64,000 bases of DNA from Pseudogracilibacillus sp037072025. Lineage in GTDB: Bacteria > Bacillota > Bacilli > Bacillales > Amphibacillaceae. This document shows, in pieces, positions 27,465 to 35,679 of this stretch; positions within the stretch are counted from its first letter, which is position 1; each line of letters starts with the position of its first letter. The position numbers were made by a program, and so were the translations under genes. The notes beneath the pieces are model-generated. The model was not told the origin of the DNA, did not search any database, and was given only the letters and a program-made list of their open reading frames with translations. Where the stretch lies: positions 87,690-151,689 of the forward strand of contig NZ_JAXHDD010000004.1 of the NCBI RefSeq assembly GCF_037072025.1, in the 5' to 3' direction.

Positions 27465-27662
27465 CTAATCTTTAATAATCAATCCGATCAAGGAAGCGTT
27501 AGCCTGGGATAAATAATCCGCTGTGATATCCTTGAACAAAGAGCAGATATCTAGTGGCTCCGGATGCAGTGTTTGCTCCAAGGAAGACATCTGGTCGTAT
27601 GAAAGAAACATGACTGTCGAATAAAAAACATTCATTGAGCTATATATAGTTGAGAATGACAT
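27465..27662 (-). pseudogene. Sensor histidine kinase fragment
   Basis: The phrase LHPEPLDICSLFKDITADYLSQA resembles the segment after the phospho-acceptor helix in BaeS/ResE-type kinases (LxxEPLDLxxLLxDVxxDY). Neither the H-box nor the ATPase domain is in frame. It is a short remnant with no partner regulator. Confidence 0.45.
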
Positions 27663-27859
27663 AGCACTTGTAACCGTTGGGAAAGTGGTGGGTACAGCAA
27701 ATCAAAGGGGCGCTGGGGAGCGGACAACTGTATGAAGGGTAAATTGTTACTGCTCTCAATTCATTATATCCTTCTGTTAATACAACCAAACTAGAGAAAT
27801 TCCCCTCTTCTGAAACATCAATTGTACTATCTCAACATTATTGTTTAGTATTTTTACCT

Positions 27860-28312
27860 TTAATCTTGATAAGCTGTTCCTTCTATCATAATTTCAGGTT
27901 CATTTGTAAAAGTGTTATTTTCGGGAGTTGTAAATTCAGCTTTTGAAATTTCATAACCAATCTGAGCACGTATCATATAAGTTCCAATCGATGGATTATT
28001 TAGCTCCCAGTCATTCGTTAATGTCCTGGAATAATTTCTTTCTGAAGGTATGCTTGTCCTGTCCAGACCTAATATAGGTGCATCTATCATACTTTAAGTT
28101 TGAACGTAAACTATGTAAAAGTCACCATCTACTCTAATGTCATGTTCAGATAAGTCTACTACCGCCCATTGTCCAGTAAGAGCGTTCGCACTAATTGGTC
28201 CAGCTAAAAGATTTCCGGGCAAGCCGTTCTCACCGGGAATAATATTAGAAGGTTCTAATATATAATTGCTTTTTTGAAATGGATAAATTTTCATGTCTTT
28301 TTCTATTACCAA
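27860..28312 (-). pseudogene. Bacillopeptidase F-like secreted protease, C-terminal fragment
   Basis: Two blocks in the same frame are separated by one TAA (28094-28096). The first has NYILEPSNIIPGENGLPG and QWAVVDLSEHDIRVDGDFYI. The second has LGLDRTSIPSERNYSRTL and PSIGTYMIRAQIGYE. This is the immune-inhibitor-A-like C-terminal region of large S8 secreted proteases. The catalytic domain is gone and the stop interrupts what is left, so it is a clear pseudogene. Confidence 0.65.
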
Positions 28313-28806
28313 ATTCGATTAAACTGAACTAGTGAGAAAGTTCTCCTTCCCTTTTACTGCAACATCGTTAGAAATTACTATCAAACAATTAGTAAACAAA
28401 TGAGCAACCACGAAAAAAATTTCCTCTTCTTCATCTTGCGCTTATTAAATTCTATCTTATTCCTCCTTCTTTTTTGTCCACTCTATCAGACAGGAGGAGA
28501 ATTTGTTGTCGTATTTTAGTCAAAGAATAGATTAATAGTTAAATTGAGTAAAAGGAACTAGCACTATATATATACCTTTTAAAGCACTCCCTTATGAATT
28601 TATACGGTGATTCGGTCGCTATTTAAATGCATTGAAATCGATTTACTTCATCATTAGAAAAATTATTTTGTGTTTCATTTAAAATAGCCGATGTATTTCA
28701 AAGATAACTCTTTTAAAAACAAATCGATTATATATACACAGAAATCCCCCTGTATAATCTAGCGAATATAGCAACGAGCATACGAAAAGCAAGCATTCGT
28801 GCGAAA
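28313..28806. other. Intergenic, no gene recognised
   Basis: About 490 bases of AT-rich sequence with many stops on both strands. It ends at the inverted IS-type repeat. Nothing supportable is seen. Confidence 0.5.
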
Positions 28807-28850
28807 TCGAAGTGTCATTTTTACCGGACTTTTTGAACATCCTCTATTAA
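28807..28850 (-). repeat. IS-type terminal repeat, right copy
   Basis: Reverse complement of the element at 693-735 with a few mismatches. It reads from TAATAGAGGATGTTCAAAA inward on the minus strand. The orientation makes the pair point toward each other across about 28 kb. Confidence 0.6.
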
Positions 28851-28929
28851 TAAATTTCCCCTATTATTGACGGAATGGTTTGTTCAGGTTGTATATATGA
28901 ATTTCATAAATATATCCATGTTATAATGT

Positions 28930-29138
28930 AATCACTCTACCTCTATTTTTTATCTCAGTCAAAATTGCCTTTAAAAAATGACGATAAGAATGAATTTATT
29001 AAAAAAGAACTTAATCTAGATAAATTTAGAATGGACTCTTTACGAAATAAAAAAACAGGTATCCATGATTTAATAAATAAATTGGTGGAATTTATAAAAA
29101 GTATTCGTTCTACGGACCATGAATTAAAGTTGTTTTGA
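28930..29138 (+). pseudogene. C-terminal remnant of an unknown protein
   Basis: A frame without a start, containing NEFIKKELNLDKFRMDSLRN and HDLINKLVEFIKSIRST and ending at TGA 29136-29138. The composition is lysine-rich and protein-like rather than random. The family is not recognised. Probably the tail of a deleted gene. Confidence 0.3.
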
Positions 29139-29224
29139 ATGATAATGGTGTAAACTTTCACTTTATTTCAGATTGTGATTTTCAAATTATTTCAGATGCG
29201 TAAACTTCATAAAATGCGTTGCAC

Positions 29225-29331
29225 GGCTTGATATGGAGAAGTAAGTATACTAGCCTGTTCGGCAAGCCAAGTCTTTAGACTGCTGTCTTCTTGGCTAGGA
29301 ATGCATGCCCACGGAGGCTCCATGTCAAGCC
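29225..29331. other. Nested inverted repeats, possible structured RNA or mobile-element end
   Basis: Outer arms GGCTTGATATGGAG (29225-29238) and CTCCATGTCAAGCC (29318-29331) pair over 14 bp with one G-U. Inside, AGCCAAG (29265-29271) pairs with CTTGGCT (29290-29296). It is markedly more GC-rich than its surroundings. No ORF is present. I do not recognise a known RNA family. Confidence 0.5.
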
Positions 29332-29519
29332 ACACCGGTATAAATAAACATTTAATATGGGTTATATTCATTAAAACTTTGTGAAAAAACTGGCTTAATT
29401 TGAGCAGAAAGTATCTTTACAGGAATGGAGATAAATATAATCGAAAAGCTGTTCATTGCTACATTTGAACACAAGTACAAGATGTCTGTTAAAAGAGCTA
29501 ATCAATTAAAGGTGTGAAA

Positions 29520-29567
29520 AAAGTCATCCCTTTGGAAGGGTAAAATCCAAAGGGATGACTTTACTTT
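29520..29567. terminator. Strong bidirectional terminator
   Basis: Exact 17-bp arms AAAGTCATCCCTTTGGA (29520-29536) and TCCAAAGGGATGACTTT (29546-29562), with T runs on both sides. It would end transcription of the CRISPR operon or the LPXTG remnant on the minus strand. Confidence 0.85.
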
Positions 29568-29645
29568 TTACAAGTTACAATGTAGCATGAATTAATTCTC
29601 GTCCAGTCCAATACTGAGCTCAATCCAGCACGATTGTTACGGTTA

Positions 29646-29897
29646 CTAACAAAATACACGTAGAGGATTCGTCCTAATTTCATTTAATTGTTTTTCTTTC
29701 TTGTTTCTGTAAAATATATAAAAAAGACTGTTCCTAAACAGGATCAGGATACCAGTGATAAGCCAGTTAAATTGATTAGTTACTGTATTTAGCAACGAAG
29801 AAGTGGTAACTGCCGTGTTTTCAGTTGCTTGTGCCAACCCTTCTTTCTTGACACTTAATGAAGAGATGGGAGCACTTGTTGTACCTTGTGAAAGCAA
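29646..29897 (-). pseudogene. LPXTG-type surface protein C-terminal remnant
   Basis: The end of the frame has a degenerate sortase signal (LLNTVTN in place of LPxTG), then a hydrophobic stretch WLITGILILFRNSLFYIFY, then a basic tail RNKKEKQ. This is the cell-wall sorting signal layout. The extracellular part is missing and the Pro is lost, so it is a fragment. Confidence 0.55.
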
Positions 29898-29948
29898 TAG
29901 CTAAACACCAATATTTGCGAGATTAACTGGTTATTACGCTTCAGCCAT

Positions 29949-31748
29949 TTAAAGTTTTTTAACTTTTAACCATTTTCTTGCATTATCCGAAACTTCTTCA
30001 GCAATGGTTGGTAAAACCCGCTCGATTTTCCTTTTTTTGTCGCTGTTTTTGTTAAACCATTGATGCGAGGCGACATCGTTTTTGTCAGGTTTTTCATTAG
30101 ACCTCTGATTAGTCTCTACTTTGGGATAGGAGACCACATTTCCCCCCATAAAAGTACTATAGTTGAGAATAGCTAGTAGAGCAGAATCATTTGGAATTGG
30201 CCAAGATGTATACGCTTCTCTCTTTTTCTCCTCTTTAGCATAGGTACCGCTGGTATAATCAATTTCACGAACTATAATTTCTTTAATGTTAATTTTAATA
30301 CTGCCAAATCCTAAAGGTTTCGCTCTACCAATTTTATGTGCATGTTGCACAGATTGATTAATATCTAATACATTGCATAGCTGATCAAGCTCGTGTTCCG
30401 TAATCCGTTCAAAATAAACTGTAAAAGTAAACCTGCCACCTTTATCAATTGGCTGTATAATTGTCTCCATCTCCTCTTTACTTTTGGTCTTTAAAGGATA
30501 TATTTGAGGTTCATGATGCCAGTAAAATTTTCTTCCACGCACCTTTAAATCACTAGCTTTTAATGGAATACGATTTCCCTTTACTTTTTTATAATCATAA
30601 GTCCAGTATAGGTCATTTCCTAATTTTTCAGTATAAAACTCAACCGTGCCTGGCTTCGGTTCACCTAAAGGGGGTAAAGTCATCTTGTCTAAAAATGATA
30701 CACCTTCTTCAGCAATTCCATCACTAAAACGAAGGCGTGAAGCCTGTATTCCCTTCTCATTCACAAAACCAAATAAATGACAAGCTGGACATAGCTTATT
30801 TTTACATGTGCAAGGAGTATAATCACCTTGTTCTTTTAAAATATCCTGCAACTCATTTTGGAAAACTTCTTGTGAAAAAACAGCAGGCGATAAGTGACTA
30901 ATCTTTCCTTTTTTATCCTGCGAATAATAAACAGGAAGTTTATTTTTAACCGTTGCTTTTTCTAATAATTCCTTGTTAATAGCATATGGTTTCTTAGTAT
31001 TTTTCTTATTAATTTTGTTACCTCTTTCACGATTTTCATGATATAAAGCTATAACATCTCTTAATCGTTTTATTTCCAGCTTGGGTATCTCTACTAAATA
31101 TTCTTTTTTTCGATTATTTTCAAACTTAACAAATACAGATTCATGATGCTTTTTCTTACCAAATGGTTCTGCTAAGTATACTATCCCTTTTTGATACCCT
31201 TCTTTATATGTAAGGGAATAGTTCTCTACAACGTATGGCCTATTTTTATCTTTGTTATATTTTTGTTGAGACTTTTTTATATAAATGGTTTGCCCAGTTT
31301 GAATATCGCTTCGTTTAATATATTTACCATGTTTGCCAACTTTATCGTATTGAAACGAAGTATTTAGCATTACCCTTTCACAGCTTTCTAGTTTCCAGCC
31401 TCTATCTGTTTTATACAACAATCCTGGTCGCTTCGGATCCATAGAGCGTCTGTGAAAAGCTTTCTTATTGATTTGTGATAAACAACCATTGTACGCTGCC
31501 TCAAAGACACTGCGAATCATTCCTCGTATTTCAGAGCCTGGAATAACTGGACGCTCATCATTTGGATAATGAAAAAACATTTCGTCATCTACCCCATCAG
31601 GAATAAAGGTAGGCGTCAAGGTTTCTAATGTACAGGTAATTTTACCTGTTAAGCACCCAACTTCACGGTTCTGTTTGTCACATTGTGCTGCCAGAGGCAC
31701 AAAATTATATGGATTTACAAACCGTTCATTATTTTGATTCGTTGTCAT
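29949..31748 (-). CDS. Type III CRISPR RAMP protein, Cas7 with insertion (TIGR03986-like)
   Basis: A 599-aa Cas7-family backbone protein, far longer than a plain Cas7 (about 250-350 aa). The N-terminal RAMP opening KITCTLETLTPTFIPDGVDD is followed by PVIPGSEIRGMIRSVFEAA. A large insert follows, including a Cys cluster (CTCKNKLCPACHLFGFV, near 295-310) that likely binds zinc, then a C-terminal HKIGRAKPLGFGSI glycine-rich loop. It matches the TIGR03986 family and the Cas7-insertion subunit of III-D variants. It is last in the operon and overlaps the Csx19-like gene. Expected role: crRNA and target RNA binding or cleavage. Confidence 0.85.
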   Translation of the reverse strand: MTTNQNNERFVNPYNFVPLAAQCDKQNREVGCLTGKITCTLETLTPTFIPDGVDDEMFFHYPNDERPVIPGSEIRGMIRSVFEAAYNGCLSQINKKAFHRRSMDPKRPGLLYKTDRGWKLESCERVMLNTSFQYDKVGKHGKYIKRSDIQTGQTIYIKKSQQKYNKDKNRPYVVENYSLTYKEGYQKGIVYLAEPFGKKKHHESVFVKFENNRKKEYLVEIPKLEIKRLRDVIALYHENRERGNKINKKNTKKPYAINKELLEKATVKNKLPVYYSQDKKGKISHLSPAVFSQEVFQNELQDILKEQGDYTPCTCKNKLCPACHLFGFVNEKGIQASRLRFSDGIAEEGVSFLDKMTLPPLGEPKPGTVEFYTEKLGNDLYWTYDYKKVKGNRIPLKASDLKVRGRKFYWHHEPQIYPLKTKSKEEMETIIQPIDKGGRFTFTVYFERITEHELDQLCNVLDINQSVQHAHKIGRAKPLGFGSIKINIKEIIVREIDYTSGTYAKEEKKREAYTSWPIPNDSALLAILNYSTFMGGNVVSYPKVETNQRSNEKPDKNDVASHQWFNKNSDKKRKIERVLPTIAEEVSDNARKWLKVKKL

Positions 31749-32295
31749 TTTTTGCAGCCTCCTTCCAATTCACGTAGTTTACTAAACGTTCATCGACAAT
31801 TTCATAAGCGAACGGTTGTTTCGTCGCTAAATCCCAATCCTGAAATTCAACATACTTGCGAAAAACAAGCCCGATTTCTTGCCCTTTTTTAAAGTTACCA
31901 GGAACAGCGATACTCGCTCCTCTTTTTTCTCGCAAACAGGACCAGCCAGCTTGTGTATCCGTAACTGTTCCCCAGAGTTTATGTGTTTCATCTATATAAA
32001 TAATGTTCTTACCTGTTTTAATTTCATCTTTACGAGTACGCCAAACAAATCTATCTTTCATTCGAGTAATCTTTGTTTCCTCAGATTGATTAAAAATACG
32101 CACTTCTTGAATCAACTGTACATCTGGTTCAGCATCGATCAGCTTTATTTCATGATCTTGAACCTTTCCTAAGTAAACAGCATAATCCGTTACTAGATAC
32201 AAATAGCTATGTTTAAAGTTTTTTATAAACCCCATTAGTTCTTCTTTATATAGAAAGCCTGAATATAGCAATGATCTCGTTTCTCCAGATTTCAT
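31729..32295 (-). CDS. csx19: Csx19-like type III-D CRISPR accessory protein
   Basis: About 188 aa. Segments EVRIFNQSEETKITRMKDRF, KLWGTV, AGWSCLREKRGASIAVPG and LVFRKYVEFQDWDLATKQPF match the pattern of the small Csx19/TIGR03984-type proteins found only with III-D effector operons. The frame opens at 32313; the ATG at 32295 follows GGGGGGAAATAGGA and lies directly after the stop of the double-Cas7 gene. In III-Dv complexes Csx19 is a structural subunit of the effector. Confidence 0.75.
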   Translation of the reverse strand: MKSGETRSLLYSGFLYKEELMGFIKNFKHSYLYLVTDYAVYLGKVQDHEIKLIDAEPDVQLIQEVRIFNQSEETKITRMKDRFVWRTRKDEIKTGKNIIYIDETHKLWGTVTDTQAGWSCLREKRGASIAVPGNFKKGQEIGLVFRKYVEFQDWDLATKQPFAYEIVDERLVNYVNWKEAAKNDNESK

Positions 32296-32297
32296 TC

Positions 32298-33602
32298 CTA
32301 TTTCCCCCCACAAATGTAATCAATAGCCGCCTTCGCAAATTCTGGCTTGTCAATAGTTTGAATAGGCTTTTCTATTAATTCAAAAATCCCTCGCCCTACT
32401 GACGTCTCTCCCCCTATTGCTAACAAACCCCCAGCTAAATCTTGAATGAGCCAATTCAATATGCCTTTAATTGCATCATCCGAAATGACAGATGATTTAC
32501 GAACACCTTGTTTGCGCCAACGAATGATTAAACTGGTTTGCCCTTTGCATACAGACTCACCTGTAAATAACGTACCGTCAATGGTTGCACCTGAGAAGCG
32601 ATCAATGGCATTACGTGTTCTTGTTAACGGAGCTGAATCCGTCACGACCGACTCTTCAAACTGTAGAATGGAAGGTGTGGCATGATTATCCCCATGCTTA
32701 CAACCGAATAATTCCTCCACAATATCATGTTCCTGCTTCTTGCCCGTTACTTGTATAATGATATCTTCCAAGCGCTGGCGAAATGCCCCTGCCCATGTCG
32801 ATCCTGGAATAACAGGTTGATTGTTAGCTCGTAGAAAAGTATAGTCTAAATCATCCATTGTTTTGTAATCACGAATTAAAAGCGTATATTTAATGGTTAA
32901 AGGCACTTCGATCTTTTCCAAAATCGTGTATTTAGATAGAGTATGCGTAATATCTTGTGCTCTTTCAAACTTATCCCTTGACCAGTCTAACCATTTTTGG
33001 ACCTCCTTTGGACTCGTATATAAAAACTCTTTTTCCCGTACTTCAGTTATGGCCAGCTTCCCGTAACCACGATTTGTTCTCCCACCCAAGGTTAATTCCC
33101 CATTGGACATTGCACTTATAAGAGCATGCACCATTTGCTTATCCTTATCCGCCTTTGAACTGTTTCGTTCGATATATTCCAAATACATTGTGAAAGGGGT
33201 TCCCGTTTCAATAACTTCCACATCGAATTTCCCAGTTTTGTATGCAATTTTATCACTTAGTTTTACATGATCACGGGTCTTAATAACTCTTTGGCAATCC
33301 AATTGAAGATCGGATATAAAAATACGACTTTGCCTAAAATCACTCTCATCGGTATTTTTCGCTCCAAACAGAGAATGGATGGACTCTTCGCCAATGGCTT
33401 GCTGATCCGCTGTGCTGATTGATTCTAACCAATCCCGAAATGCTCCTGCAATGGCGGTTCCAGCGATAAAGGGGGTTCCATAAAAATCGCGTAACACATC
33501 CATATCTGTATGAATATTTTCACCTGAACCTGCTAACAATGGTGTGGCAAGCTCTCCTTTCAAACGGATATACGTACGCCGAACTATTTTATTTTTAACC
33601 AT
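32298..33602 (-). CDS. Double Cas7 (Csm3-like) CRISPR RAMP protein, Cas7-2x
   Basis: A 434-aa protein made of two Csm3-like RAMP domains. Domain 1 (about 1-210): ATPLLAGSGENIHTDMDVLRD, then FIAGTAIAGAFRDWL and GGRTNRGYGKLAI. Domain 2 (about 230-434): YKTMDDLDYTFLRANNQPVI, then PGSTWAGAFRQRL and GGETSVGRGIFE. Aspartates at TDMDVLRD and MDDLDY sit where Csm3 carries its RNA-cleaving Asp, so target-RNA slicing is plausible. The ATG follows GGAGGTGAGG. It overlaps the upstream Cas7-Cas5 gene by 8 bases. Confidence 0.85.
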   Translation of the reverse strand: MVKNKIVRRTYIRLKGELATPLLAGSGENIHTDMDVLRDFYGTPFIAGTAIAGAFRDWLESISTADQQAIGEESIHSLFGAKNTDESDFRQSRIFISDLQLDCQRVIKTRDHVKLSDKIAYKTGKFDVEVIETGTPFTMYLEYIERNSSKADKDKQMVHALISAMSNGELTLGGRTNRGYGKLAITEVREKEFLYTSPKEVQKWLDWSRDKFERAQDITHTLSKYTILEKIEVPLTIKYTLLIRDYKTMDDLDYTFLRANNQPVIPGSTWAGAFRQRLEDIIIQVTGKKQEHDIVEELFGCKHGDNHATPSILQFEESVVTDSAPLTRTRNAIDRFSGATIDGTLFTGESVCKGQTSLIIRWRKQGVRKSSVISDDAIKGILNWLIQDLAGGLLAIGGETSVGRGIFELIEKPIQTIDKPEFAKAAIDYICGGK

Positions 33603-35679
33603 TTTTCCTCACCTCCAACTTAATTGCATGAAAAAAGTATTGAATAAAGGTCTGAGAATTTTCCTTCAATTTTTTATCCCCAAATTTTATAAGTTTATCA
33701 GGAAACTCCTTTGGTAATGTAAAATTTCCGTTTTGTAAACAATATTGCTCCAATTTATAAATTTGCGAGTTGCTATATTGTTCGAATAGCATCACCTGAC
33801 TTTTTGCAAGCTCAAGTGCTTCTCTCTTTTCTTTCAACGTTGTTTTTGTAACTTCTATTTCTTTATGAATAGACTCAAGGATACTAGTCAACTGATCATC
33901 CAATTGAGAAACTTGCTTAGATGTATGCAAATTCATTTTAACCGTTTCACAATGCAAAATTCCTGGCAATTTCTCATTGCTTAATACGAGAACTTCACCG
34001 CAACCTTGGCTGTTTTCTTCTCCCCATTGTTTTCTTTCTAGCAACGACCAGTCTACTTCCTTATTTGTAGATACAACGAGTACTGTTCCAGCATCCAATG
34101 CTGGTCGCTCTTGTTTCGGTAAACGCCATTTTGCATGATAACCTGTTAAAATGGTTTGCTTCAGATATAGCTTGTCCACTTGTAAATCAGCGCCAACTTC
34201 CCTTTCGAATTGCTTTATTAATAAAGATGGATCTGCTATATAACGACCGTGTTCGTTTTGCAGAGTGAGCGGCGTTGCTAAATAAATAACGGCCTGTCGA
34301 TCTCCTGTTTGCGCCTGCTCCATGTTAAATTTGGGCAATTGATCGATCATTTCCACTTTTGCAGCCCCATATTCTGCCGTCCGTGAACGCCCCAGATGAA
34401 TGGTGTGATTCACTTCTTTCAACAAGGAAACGAGCATGTCAATATCTTGTTGTTCTCCTTTGAGCTCACCTACAAAGCTTTGTCCGGCACTTAAAGATGT
34501 ATAGTAATAAAATTGACCCTCATCACCTTGCACAATAGCATTTGGGGTGTCATTTAAGGCCCGGCCATATTGACGATCAGCAGGTCTGGAATGGTGCATA
34601 CGAAATTGTTGCTCTGGTTCGTGTAACCGTAGCTTATCTTCTTCTATATGTACGAATGCGCCGATTTTCCGTAACACAGCCTCTTCTGTTTTTTGATTTT
34701 CGAACATCGCTTTATCGGTATTTTTGATCCATTGAATATGGGCAGGACAAGGCATATATCGATGGTGATTCACTTCTGGATAGGCGTAGCCAAAAGACAC
34801 ACCCCCTCGTAAAAACAGGCGTGCAAACTCTGGATGCTTATGAGCATCTTGTCCCAGTTGATGTTTTTTAATATAAAGACTTGCAAAAACGCCTAATAGA
34901 GCGCTGCCTGGCACAAACTGAGTACAGCTATAATAAAGGCCCTTATTTCCTGCTAATAAAGCTGGCTGTTGCAAGGTAATTCGAAACGCTCGTTTGCCTG
35001 AATTTGTAATGGCCTGTACAGAAGCTGGTGCTGACTTTAGTTTACACTCAATTTCTCCCAAACCTCTTGTACGTCCGTAGCCAATACGGCGTAAACCTTT
35101 TACACATTGTTCTAATAACAGTTTATGATCAGCATTCTCTAAGTCGATGATGCTTTTAAAAACAAGCCCTTTATTAATGACTTGAATTGTACGCAAAGTA
35201 CCCGTTTGTGCTTGTCCGTCTTCTGTTGCTGTTTTCGTGTAGAGCATTGTAAATAATGCTAATAAATCTGTTTCTCGATAGGATTTCAACTGTTCTAGGA
35301 AAGACTCATAATTAGAAATACAACATTTATTTTTTAGGGAAAACTCGTCATGATGAGAACATTGTTTATTGTCTATATCTTCTTTCCTAGCAAAATATTT
35401 TTCCGGTATCGCACAAAGCTTGGCATCATAGATCTTAAAACCGGATGCAAATTGTTGACCTGCCTGGCCAAACAATTGATTTACCGCTTTCTCGTTCGTA
35501 CCCCCCCAATCGACTAATTCCTTGGCGACACCGCGCAATGCACCTTTAATACGTTTGGCCGGAATGATAGGTATGCCATTTTCATGTGTAATTTCATGAT
35601 CGACGAGACCTGCTACACTGTCACCACTCCCAGGGCTTACATCACTTTTTAAATGGATGTACAGTTCAAATCTAATCAT
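33595..35679 (-). CDS. Cas7-Cas5(Csx10)-helical fusion CRISPR protein
   Basis: About 694 aa with three parts. Residues 1-210 are a Cas7-like RAMP (PGSGDSVAGLVDHE, IIPAKRIKGALRGVAKEL, GLRRIGYGRTRGLGEIE). Residues about 230-480 are a Csx10/Cas5-like RAMP (VPGSALLGVFASLY, HLGRSRTAEYGAAKVE). The last 120 or so are predicted helical, starting near SQLDDQLTSILESIHKEIE, and could be a fused Cas11 small subunit. This is the architecture of the Cas7-Cas5-Cas11 subunit of III-Dv. The true start is the ATG at 35679, giving an ATGA overlap with Cas10. Confidence 0.82.
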   Translation of the reverse strand: MIRFELYIHLKSDVSPGSGDSVAGLVDHEITHENGIPIIPAKRIKGALRGVAKELVDWGGTNEKAVNQLFGQAGQQFASGFKIYDAKLCAIPEKYFARKEDIDNKQCSHHDEFSLKNKCCISNYESFLEQLKSYRETDLLALFTMLYTKTATEDGQAQTGTLRTIQVINKGLVFKSIIDLENADHKLLLEQCVKGLRRIGYGRTRGLGEIECKLKSAPASVQAITNSGKRAFRITLQQPALLAGNKGLYYSCTQFVPGSALLGVFASLYIKKHQLGQDAHKHPEFARLFLRGGVSFGYAYPEVNHHRYMPCPAHIQWIKNTDKAMFENQKTEEAVLRKIGAFVHIEEDKLRLHEPEQQFRMHHSRPADRQYGRALNDTPNAIVQGDEGQFYYYTSLSAGQSFVGELKGEQQDIDMLVSLLKEVNHTIHLGRSRTAEYGAAKVEMIDQLPKFNMEQAQTGDRQAVIYLATPLTLQNEHGRYIADPSLLIKQFEREVGADLQVDKLYLKQTILTGYHAKWRLPKQERPALDAGTVLVVSTNKEVDWSLLERKQWGEENSQGCGEVLVLSNEKLPGILHCETVKMNLHTSKQVSQLDDQLTSILESIHKEIEVTKTTLKEKREALELAKSQVMLFEQYSNSQIYKLEQYCLQNGNFTLPKEFPDKLIKFGDKKLKENSQTFIQYFFHAIKLEVRKNG

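Noticed and set aside
27860..28090. Two separate small genes at 27860-28090 and 28094-28312
   Set aside because: They are in one frame, adjoin at a single stop and match consecutive parts of one secreted protease family.
28955..29161. 68-codon minus-strand ORF
   Set aside because: The plus strand has the more protein-like remnant; this frame is its complement shadow.
29225..29331. Reading the nested repeats as a known riboswitch or T-box
   Set aside because: None of the conserved T-box, SAM, M-box or ykoY elements are present, and no gene follows in the right place. Kept only as an unexplained structure.
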